From: Methylobacterium crusticola
Lineage (GTDB): Bacteria; Pseudomonadota; Alphaproteobacteria; Rhizobiales; Beijerinckiaceae
Assembly (NCBI RefSeq): GCF_003574465.1
Contig: NZ_QOWC01000039.1
Location: forward strand, 1 to 46,372
Reading direction: 5' to 3'
Length of the DNA stretch: 46,372 nt
The notes beneath the pieces are model-generated. The model ran no database searches, was not told the DNA's origin, and worked only from the letters and a program-made list of their open reading frames with translations. The translations under genes and the position numbers were made by a program. Below are positions 39,488 through 46,372 of the stretch, piece after piece; position 1 is the stretch's first letter; each line of letters opens with the position of its first letter.

Positions 39488-40342
39488 ATGTCCCGCATCG
39501 TCTACGTCAACGGCCGCTTCGTCCCGTTCGAGGAGGCCACGATCCCGATCATGGACCGCGGGTTCCTGTTCGCCGACGGGATCTACGAGGTCAGCGCGGT
39601 CCTGGGCGGCCGGCTCGTCGACAATGCCGCGCACCTCGCGCGGCTCGACCGCTCGCTCGGCGAGATCGGGATCCGCAATCCCTACGACGCGGCCGAGTGG
39701 ACGCGGCTGGAGGAGGAACTCGTCGCCCGCAACGGCCTCGCCGAGGGCCTCGTCTACATGGAGGTCACGCGCGGGGTGGCCGAGCGCGACTTCGCCTTCC
39801 CGCCCGAGGGCACGCCGCCCACCGTGGTGATGTTCACGCAGGCCAAGACCGTGGCGGCGAACCCCCTGGCGGAGCGCGGCGCCAAGGTCATCACGGTCGA
39901 GGACCTGCGCTGGAAGCGGCGCGACATCAAGTCGGTGGCGCTGCTGGCGCAGGTGCTGGCCAAGCAGCAGGCCGCCGCCGCCGGCGTCGCCGAGGCCTGG
40001 ATGCACGAGGACGGCCTCGTGACCGAGGGCGGCTCCTCGACGGCCTTCATCATCACGCAGGACGGGCGCGTCGTCACCCGCCCCCTCTCGACGGCGCTCC
40101 TGCCCGGGATCACCCGGCGGGCCGTGATGCGGCTCGCCGAGGAGCACGGCCTCACGGTCGAGGAGCGGGCCTTCACGGTGGAGGAGGCGCTCGGCGCGGC
40201 CGAGGCGTTCTTCACCAGCGCCTCCGCGTTCGTGATGCCGGTGATCGAGATCGACGGGTCCCGGGTCGGCGGCGGCCAGCCCGGGCCGATGACGCGGCGC
40301 CTGCGCGGGCTCTACCTGGAGATGGCCGCCGCGGCGGGCTGA
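39488..40342 (+). CDS. dat: D-amino-acid transaminase, class IV
   Basis: PLP fold-type IV aminotransferase of 284 residues. Marks: VYVNGRFVPFEEATIPIMDR near residue 5, RGFLFADGIYEV near 24 with the tyrosine typical of the class, MEVTRGVAERDFAFP near 91, the PLP lysine in EDLRWKRRDIKSVALLAQVL near 146, and the phosphate-binding TEGGSSTAFII near 179. The RGVAERDFAFP pattern fits D-amino-acid transaminase better than branched-chain aminotransferase or 4-amino-4-deoxychorismate lyase; the exact substrate is inferred. The start follows GGAGAGGAA. Confidence 0.9.
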   Translation: MSRIVYVNGRFVPFEEATIPIMDRGFLFADGIYEVSAVLGGRLVDNAAHLARLDRSLGEIGIRNPYDAAEWTRLEEELVARNGLAEGLVYMEVTRGVAERDFAFPPEGTPPTVVMFTQAKTVAANPLAERGAKVITVEDLRWKRRDIKSVALLAQVLAKQQAAAAGVAEAWMHEDGLVTEGGSSTAFIITQDGRVVTRPLSTALLPGITRRAVMRLAEEHGLTVEERAFTVEEALGAAEAFFTSASAFVMPVIEIDGSRVGGGQPGPMTRRLRGLYLEMAAAAG

Positions 40343-40448
40343 TCTGCCCGCCGCCGCGGCGGAACCTCGGACCGGCCGCCCCCAAGCGCGGCCGGAACCG
40401 GACCGGGCCCGGGCCGGTTTCCCCAGGGAACCCTCCTGGGAGACAACG

Positions 40449-40808
40449 ATGTCCAAGCTGATGCGCGGCGGAATGCTGGCGCTGGCGGGGCTCCTCAGCA
40501 CCGCCGCCCTCGCCCAATCGCCCGACGTGCCCCTCAAGGGGCGCGACCGCGACCCGAACCTGCCGCCCCTGAACCAGACCATCCCCGAGAAGGTCCGGCC
40601 GGGCGACGCGACCTCGAATGCCGACCGCTCCGACACGACGGGCTCGACCCTGAGCGACCGCCTCCAGAAGTCGGACGGCGTGATCGCGCCGCCCGCGACG
40701 GGCGCCCCCGACATGGCTGTGCGCCCGCCCGAGCCGAGCCCGAACACGACGCCGGTGATCAGGCCCGGCCAGCTTCCGGGCCAGGCGCCCGGGACCGAGG
40801 CCAAGTAG
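40449..40808 (+). CDS. Secreted Pro-rich protein of unknown function
   Basis: A 119-residue product with a clear signal peptide ([22 protein letters not shown], cleavage after ALA near 22). The mature 97 residues are polar, Pro/Asp/Gly-rich and probably disordered ([20 protein letters not shown], then [17 protein letters not shown]). No cysteines or known domain. The start follows GGGAG within about ten bases. It lies between dat and purA. Confidence 0.75.
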   Translation: MSKLMRGGMLALAGLLSTAALAQSPDVPLKGRDRDPNLPPLNQTIPEKVRPGDATSNADRSDTTGSTLSDRLQKSDGVIAPPATGAPDMAVRPPEPSPNTTPVIRPGQLPGQAPGTEAK

Positions 40809-40830
40809 CGCCCCGCGGGCACCCCGGGGC

Positions 40831-40860
40831 GGCCCGGGCGGCGCCCGGGGCCTTGCTTGC
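40831..40860 (+). terminator. GC-rich hairpin after the secreted-protein gene
   Basis: GGCCCGGGCG and GCCCGGGGCC fold around two or three bases and are followed by TTGCTTGCTTT. This is a plausible intrinsic terminator 22 bases after the stop at 40808. Confidence 0.5.
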
Positions 40861-40917
40861 TTTCCCGCCCCGGATCGCCCAAGACCGCACCCGCGGCATC
40901 GCCGTCACGCAGCAGAA

Positions 40918-40943
40918 CCCCGCGCCCGCGCGCCGGGGCTTTT
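40918..40943 (+). terminator. Hairpin plus T-tract just before purA
   Basis: CCCCG (40918-40922), an 11-base loop, CGGGG (40934-40938), then CTTTT. It could be a terminator of upstream transcription or a leader element about 35 bases before the purA start. Confidence 0.35.
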
Positions 40944-40977
40944 CGTGCGCGATGGAACCAGTGACAGGTTGGACCGA

Positions 40978-42270
<1,293 letters not shown>

Positions 42271-42369
42271 GGCCCGTCCCCGAACCCGGTCGCAAGTCGG
42301 GCGCCGCGGGATTAACTGGTCGGCGAAGCTTGACGCGCGACGCTGGGCGCGACATGGCAGGCGCGGATC

Positions 42370-43881
42370 ATGGCCGATTACTATCCCCTGCTCGCCCGCG
42401 CGCTCGACGCGCTGCCCGACCCGTCGCCCGAGATGCGGCACACGGTCTACGAGCGCGCCCGCGCGGCGCTGATCGGACAGCTCCGCTCCCTCGACCCGCC
42501 CCTGTCCGAGGCCGACATCGAGGCGGAGCGCGTCTCGCTCGACGACGCGATCGGCCGCCTCGAGGCCGAGCACGGGGGCGTGCTCCCGGCCCCGGCCGGG
42601 GCCGAGCCGACCGGGGCCGAGCCGACCGGGGCCGAGCCGGCCGGGGCGGCCGTCATGGAACCGGCCCGGTTCGAGCCCTCGCCCTCCGAGCCGGTCCGGG
42701 TCGAGGCGGAAGCCCTCGCGCCCGCCCGCCGCGGCGACGCGCCGGAGGCGGCGTACGCCGAGCCCGACAGTGCCGAGCCCGTCCATGCCGAACCCGCCCT
42801 GGGCGGACCCGCCCTGGGCGGACTCGCCCACAGGGCGGCGGCGTTCGCGGAGTTGCCGGAGCGGTCGTTCCGGCCGCCCGAGCCGCCCCCCGGCCCCGAG
42901 CCCCTGCCCGAGGCGCATCCGGCGGACGGGCTGCCCGAGCCCGGGCCGCCGGTCGAGCTCAAGGTCCCGGTCGCCCCGCGCCCCAAGGCGATGCCCGAGC
43001 CCGGCGAGGCCGAGGGAGAGCCGGCCGAGGACGGCGTCGCGGCGCCCCGGCGCCCGCGCATCGACGTGGTGAAGCCGAAGCGCGACCGCTCCCGCCTCCT
43101 GCGCAACGGCATCGTGGCGGCGGTGCTGGCCGCGGTCGTCGGGGCGATCGCGGTCGCGGCCTGGTCCCTGCGCGACAACCCGGCCGCCCTGCCGGGCAGC
43201 CTCGCCGAGACCGGCCCGAACCGGCCCGCCGAGAGCCAGGATTCGAAGTTCGCCGACCGGGTCGGCGGCGAGCGCGCGCCGCCCGCGCCGGCGTCCTCCA
43301 CCCCGGCCGCGTCGGGGCGCGGCGCGCCGACCCCCGATATCGCGGTCGCCCAGCGCGCCACGCTCTACGAGGAGGGCGGCGGGCCGAACAACGCCCCGAA
43401 GGCGACGCAGGGGCGGGTGGTGTGGCGGCTCGACGCCGTCAATGCCGGGCAGGGCCAGCCGCTCCAGACCGTGGTGCGGGCCGCCGTGGAGGCGCCGGAG
43501 GCCGGGCTGACCCTCAACCTGGTCCTGCGGCGCAACACCGACGCCACGCTGCCGGCCTCGCACATCGTGGAGCTCGCCTTCGTCACCACGGACCCCAACC
43601 GGACGGTGCGGGACGTCGGCCTGATCCAGTTCAAGGACGACGAATCGAGCCGCGGCTCGCCCGTCTCCGGCCTGCCCGTTCCGGTGCGCGACAACCTCTT
43701 CCTGATCGGGCTCTCGAACCTGAAGTCCGACATCGACCGCAACACCGACCTGATCCTGAAGCGCAACTGGATCGACCTGCCGATCCGCTACGCCGCGGGA
43801 GGCCGCGCGATCCTCACGTTCGAGAAGGGCAGCGCCGGCGAGAAGGTGCTGCGCGAGGCCTTCGAGCAGTGGCAGCCGTGA
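42370..43881 (+). CDS. Large single-pass membrane protein with disordered Pro/Glu-rich region
   Basis: A 503-residue protein. Residues 1-75 form a conserved-looking helical head (MADYYPLLARALDALPDPSP, then LIGQLRSLDPPLSEADIEAE). About 76-230 is low-complexity, Pro/Glu/Ala-rich, with a 15-bp DNA repeat near 42600-42645 giving GAEPT, GAEPT, GAEPA and a later PALGGPALGG duplication. A basic stretch (KPKRDRSRLLRNG) precedes a single membrane helix (IVAAVLAAVVGAIAVAAWSL near 255). The C-terminal 170 residues form a compact periplasmic domain (QRATLYEEGGG, VVWRLDAVNAGQGQPLQTVV, DVGLIQFKDDES, NWIDLPIRYAAGGRAILTFE). This type of gene is often downstream of purA in the order. Function unknown. Confidence 0.85.
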   Translation: MADYYPLLARALDALPDPSPEMRHTVYERARAALIGQLRSLDPPLSEADIEAERVSLDDAIGRLEAEHGGVLPAPAGAEPTGAEPTGAEPAGAAVMEPARFEPSPSEPVRVEAEALAPARRGDAPEAAYAEPDSAEPVHAEPALGGPALGGLAHRAAAFAELPERSFRPPEPPPGPEPLPEAHPADGLPEPGPPVELKVPVAPRPKAMPEPGEAEGEPAEDGVAAPRRPRIDVVKPKRDRSRLLRNGIVAAVLAAVVGAIAVAAWSLRDNPAALPGSLAETGPNRPAESQDSKFADRVGGERAPPAPASSTPAASGRGAPTPDIAVAQRATLYEEGGGPNNAPKATQGRVVWRLDAVNAGQGQPLQTVVRAAVEAPEAGLTLNLVLRRNTDATLPASHIVELAFVTTDPNRTVRDVGLIQFKDDESSRGSPVSGLPVPVRDNLFLIGLSNLKSDIDRNTDLILKRNWIDLPIRYAAGGRAILTFEKGSAGEKVLREAFEQWQP

Positions 43882-43981
43882 GGGCCAGCCGCGGCCGCCC
43901 TCAGGCCGGGGGATAGCTGTGAGGGCGGGGCCCGGCGCCTTCAGGTCGGGACAGCCGTGAGGGCGGTCGGAGACGCTCTCA
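43879..43981. repeat. Three consecutive hairpin repeats between convergent genes
   Basis: Three 38-41-bp direct repeats, each with 5' arm TGAGGGC (43879-43885, 43920-43926, 43958-43964), a 10-11-base loop, and 3' arms GCCCTCA (43897-43903), GCCTTCA (43937-43943), GCTCTCA (43975-43981), each followed by GGyCGGG. All three stems pair fully on the plus-strand RNA, the last two using one G-U wobble each. The first 5' arm contains the stop codon of the 42370 gene and the last 3' arm contains the rpoH stop. It probably acts in transcript ending or 3'-end stability. Confidence 0.85.
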
Positions 43982-44869
43982 GGCCGGGACCCCGGCCTTG
44001 GGCGCCTCGCGGGTGGCGAGGTTGCGCTTGACGGCGTCCTGAACCTTCTCGAAGGCGCGCACCTCGATCTGGCGCACCCGCTCGCGGGAGACGCCGAACT
44101 CGCTCGAGAGATCCTCGAGGGTGATGGGATCGTCGGCGAGCCGGCGCGCCTCGAAGATGCGGCGCTCGCGCGGGTTGAGCACGCCCAGGGCGTCCTTGAG
44201 GGCGGCGAGGCGGTTCTGCCCCTCCTGCTCGCGCGCCAGCACCGTCTCCTGGGTCGGGCTGTCGTCGACGAGCCAGTCCTGCCACTCGCCCTCGCCCTCC
44301 TCGCGCAAGGGCGCGTTGAGCGAGGCGTCGCCGCCGAGGCGGCGGTTCATCTCGATCACGTCCTGCTCGGGCACGCCGAGCCGCGTGGCGATCTGCTTGA
44401 CCTGGTCGGGGCGCAGGTCGCCCTCGTCGAGGGCCGAGATCCGGCCCTTGGCCTTGCGCAGGTTGAAGAACAGCTTCTTCTGGTTCGCCGTCGTGCCCAT
44501 CTTCACCAGGGACCACGACCGCAGGATGTATTCTTGAATTGCCGCCTTGATCCACCACATCGCGTAGGTGGCGAGGCGGAAGCCCTTGTCGGGGTCGAAG
44601 CGCTTCACGGCCTGCATCAGGCCGACGTTGCCCTCCGACACCACCTCGCCGATCGGCAGGCCGTAGCCGCGATAGCCCATGGCGATCTTGGCCACGAGCC
44701 GCAGGTGGGAGGTGACGAGCTTGTGGGCCGCATCCCGGTCGCCATGCTCGCGCCAGCTCTTGGCGAGCATGTACTCCTCCGTCGGCTCCAGCATCGGGAA
44801 CCGGCGGATCTCGTCGAGATAGCGGGACAGACCCCCTTCGTTGGCGAGCACGGGAAGTGCAGCAGCCAT
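43979..44869 (-). CDS. rpoH: RNA polymerase heat-shock sigma factor (sigma-32)
   Basis: Alternative sigma factor for heat-shock promoters. The 296-residue product has region 1.2/2 (LSRYLDEIRRFPMLEPTEEY near residue 14, GYGLPIGEVVSEGNVGLMQA near 67, FDPDKGFRLATYAMWWIKAA near 91), the RpoH box region (QKKLFFNLRKAKGRISALDE near 130) and region 4 with a helix-turn-helix (TLEDLSSEFGVSRERVRQIE near 252). The start at 44869 follows AGGAGG, a strong site. It is one of possibly several rpoH paralogues, which are common in this order. Upstream on the same strand is rluD, 171 bases away. Confidence 0.96.
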   Translation of the reverse strand: MAAALPVLANEGGLSRYLDEIRRFPMLEPTEEYMLAKSWREHGDRDAAHKLVTSHLRLVAKIAMGYRGYGLPIGEVVSEGNVGLMQAVKRFDPDKGFRLATYAMWWIKAAIQEYILRSWSLVKMGTTANQKKLFFNLRKAKGRISALDEGDLRPDQVKQIATRLGVPEQDVIEMNRRLGGDASLNAPLREEGEGEWQDWLVDDSPTQETVLAREQEGQNRLAALKDALGVLNPRERRIFEARRLADDPITLEDLSSEFGVSRERVRQIEVRAFEKVQDAVKRNLATREAPKAGVPA

Positions 44870-45040
44870 TCCAACCTCCTAGAAGCTCCCCTGTCCGGGC
44901 GAGCGCGAATGGCCTCCCCGCGGGCCGGCCGTTCGATCCGCCACCTTAGCAGAGAACGGCACGGCCGGGTAGCGACGCATGTCGCCGGTAACGCGCGAAC
45001 GGCGATTTGGTGCGTGCGTAACCGTTCGCCCCGGCCCGTG

Positions 45041-46135
45041 TCACTCGGCCACGAGCCGTCGTGTCGCGGGCGATCCGGCGGCCGGGGCGGGCCCGAGCGC
45101 CGCGATCAGCCGGGCGAGGTCGGGGGGCGGCGGGCTCTCGAAGCGCAGGGTCTCCCCCGTTCTCGGGTGGGCAAAGCCGAGCAGGCTTGCGTGCAGCGCC
45201 TGCCTGCCCAGCGCGTCGAGTGCCGCCCGCGCGGCCGCGTCGAGGCGGTGGGCCTTGGTCCGGAACGCGCCGCCGTAGACCGCGTCCCCGAGCAGGGGGT
45301 GGCCGCGATGGGCGAGGTGCACGCGGATCTGGTGCGTGCGCCCGGTCTCGAGCCGGCACCGCACCAGCCCGACCGGCTCCCCGCTCCCGAGCACCGCCTC
45401 CGTCCGGTAGTGGGTGATGGCGTGGCGGCCCCGGCCCTCGCGCACCACGGCGATCTTCTCGCGGTTGCGCTCCGAGCGCGCGAGCGCCGCCGCGATGGTC
45501 CCGGCCCGCGGCTCCGGCACGCCCCAGACCAGCGCCAGGTAGGCCCGCTCGAGGGGGCCGGAGCGCCCGTGATCGGCGAACTGCGCCGAGAGGCCCTGAT
45601 GCGCGAGGTCCGTCTTGGCCACCACGAGGAGGCCGCTCGTGTCCTTGTCGAGGCGGTGGACGATGCCGGGCCGGGCCACGCCGCCGATGCCCGAGAGGCT
45701 TTCGCCGCAATGCGCCACGAGCGCGTTCACCAGGGTCCCGGTCTCGTTGCCGGGCCCGGGATGCACGACGAGCCCGGCCGGCTTGTCGACCACGACGAGG
45801 TCGTCGTCCTCGTGCACGATGGCGAGCGCGCGCGCCTCCCCCGCGGGCTCGGCCGGGCGCGGGGCCGGCACGGCGACCGCGACGCGCTGCCCGGGCGCGA
45901 CCCTGACGCTGGGATCAGCCGCCGCCGCGTCGTCCAGGCGCACGCACCCCTCCCGGATGAGGGCCTGCAACCGGCTGCGCGACAGGTCCGGCCAGAGCCG
46001 CGCCAACGCCCGGTCGAGCCGGTCCGTCCCCTCGCCCGCCGGGATCACCGCCTCCCGCAGCCCACCCTCGCCCGCCACCCGCTTCACCTCTCCGGAAAAT
46101 CCGCCGCGACCGCCGCGATTCAGGCTTGTGCCCAT
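45041..46135 (-). CDS. rluD: Ribosomal large-subunit pseudouridine synthase, RluD type
   Basis: Isomerises uridines in helix 69 of 23S rRNA (family knowledge). The 364-residue product has an N-terminal S4 domain (RLDRALARLWPDLSRSRLQA near residue 38), the catalytic motif PGIVHRLDKDTSGLLVVAK near 155 with the catalytic Asp in HRLDKDT, CRLETGRTHQIRVHLAHRGH near 260, and GRQALHASLLGFAHP near 314. A later GTG or Met start within the first 20 residues is possible. It is the usual upstream neighbour of rpoH in this order. Confidence 0.94.
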   Translation of the reverse strand: MGTSLNRGGRGGFSGEVKRVAGEGGLREAVIPAGEGTDRLDRALARLWPDLSRSRLQALIREGCVRLDDAAAADPSVRVAPGQRVAVAVPAPRPAEPAGEARALAIVHEDDDLVVVDKPAGLVVHPGPGNETGTLVNALVAHCGESLSGIGGVARPGIVHRLDKDTSGLLVVAKTDLAHQGLSAQFADHGRSGPLERAYLALVWGVPEPRAGTIAAALARSERNREKIAVVREGRGRHAITHYRTEAVLGSGEPVGLVRCRLETGRTHQIRVHLAHRGHPLLGDAVYGGAFRTKAHRLDAAARAALDALGRQALHASLLGFAHPRTGETLRFESPPPPDLARLIAALGPAPAAGSPATRRLVAE

Positions 46136-46174
46136 CCGGCCCCGTCGCTATACCCCCCGCCATCCGCCGGGCAA

Positions 46175-46250
46175 GCTCCCATCGTCTAGCGGTCTAGGAC
46201 GTCGCCCTCTCACGGCGAAAACAGGGGTTCGAGTCCCCTTGGGAGCGCCA
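46175..46250 (+). tRNA. tRNA-Glu (anticodon CTC), CCA encoded
   Basis: Full cloverleaf: acceptor GCTCCCA (46175-46181) pairs with TGGGAGC (46240-46246), discriminator G, CCA at 46248-46250. The D arm includes CTAGCGGTCTAGG. The anticodon loop is CTCTCAC, giving CTC (reads GAG, Glu). The T arm is AGGGG-TTCGAGT-CCCCT. It lies divergent from rluD, 39 bases upstream of its start. Confidence 0.96.
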
Positions 46251-46372
46251 GCGATCTCAGTGACTTAGGTTGAGATCGCAGCCATCGTGTCCAACGGATG
46301 TCCCATATATAGGCATGGACAGGGGTGGATTTTACCCACCCCTAGCCCGTGTGGACAGTTACCTAAGCCATA
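46251..46372. other. AT-richer sequence after tRNA-Glu, possible element border
   Basis: Composition drops visibly from the flanking GC level directly after the tRNA CCA. It holds a perfect hairpin GCGATCTCA/TGAGATCGC (46251-46259, 46271-46279), a second AGGGGTGG/CCACCCCT (46321-46328, 46336-46343), and the motif TGTCCA/TGGACA three times. No gene is visible before the window ends. This pattern is common where integrative elements enter at a tRNA 3' end. Confidence 0.5.

Overview
The window looks like chromosomal DNA of a very high-GC alphaproteobacterium, most likely Methylobacterium or a close relative (Methylobacteriaceae, Hyphomicrobiales). The inference rests on the GC-saturated codon use, the frequent GTG and TTG starts, and gene orders known from that order: a DUF4164-type protein with zapA, rplM-rpsI with argC, and rluD-rpoH near purA. 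I could not run a database search, so genus is inference and species is not called. About 46 protein genes and one tRNA are supported. One further coding region is a clear pseudogene, and one gene is cut by the left edge.

Layout. 1-1177: a truncated gene and gap, both leftward. 2008-5054: an orphan TRAP-type solute-binding protein followed by a chemoreceptor. 5214-7301: a DUF4164-type protein, zapA and a PAS/HTH regulator. 7597-9090: guaB. 9461-14461: a GntR regulator and a large FAD/Fe-S hydroxyacid dehydrogenase, divergent from a serine-glyoxylate-type aminotransferase. 14582-17192: a small secreted protein, a short-chain dehydrogenase, a DUF6894 protein and a transglutaminase-like protein. 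17481-19645: eutBC. 19651-22931: an NTF2-like protein, argC, a DUF5872-like protein, rpsI and rplM. 23116-27262: a thioesterase, an enoyl-CoA hydratase, a CoA-binding protein, mgtE and an iron-permease-like protein. 27367-29576: a MarR/LdtR-like regulator, a DUF6163-like membrane protein and a 3-hydroxyisobutyryl-CoA hydrolase. 29965-34242: hemB, a lipoprotein, ilvA, an RDD protein and bpt. 34302-36773: an MFS pump coupled to a broken hybrid histidine kinase. 37020-43881: purB, a DapA-family protein, a D-amino-acid transaminase, a secreted protein, purA and a large anchored protein. 43979-46250: rpoH, rluD and tRNA-Glu(CTC), then an AT-richer tail.

How the genes fit together. Most are housekeeping: purine synthesis (guaB, purA, purB), glycolysis, heme, arginine and branched-chain amino acid synthesis, ribosomal proteins, heat-shock sigma factor and division. 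The accessory content is metabolic sensing and scavenging. It comprises the SBP plus chemoreceptor pair, the hydroxyacid oxidase/aminotransferase module (plausibly feeding glyoxylate or serine metabolism) and a bare eutBC pair for ethanolamine nitrogen.

I found no convincing new multi-gene system. The most distinctive signals are non-coding or degenerate: (i) three consecutive hairpins between the tail-to-tail genes at 43879-43981, whose arm differences stay paired through G-U wobbles; (ii) a kinase pseudogene with a one-base frameshift, an apparent internal deletion and a four-copy 15-bp expansion; (iii) a 16-bp triple repeat abutting a perfect 14-bp hairpin upstream of eutB; (iv) an abrupt compositional change right after tRNA-Glu, suggesting the edge of an integrated element.
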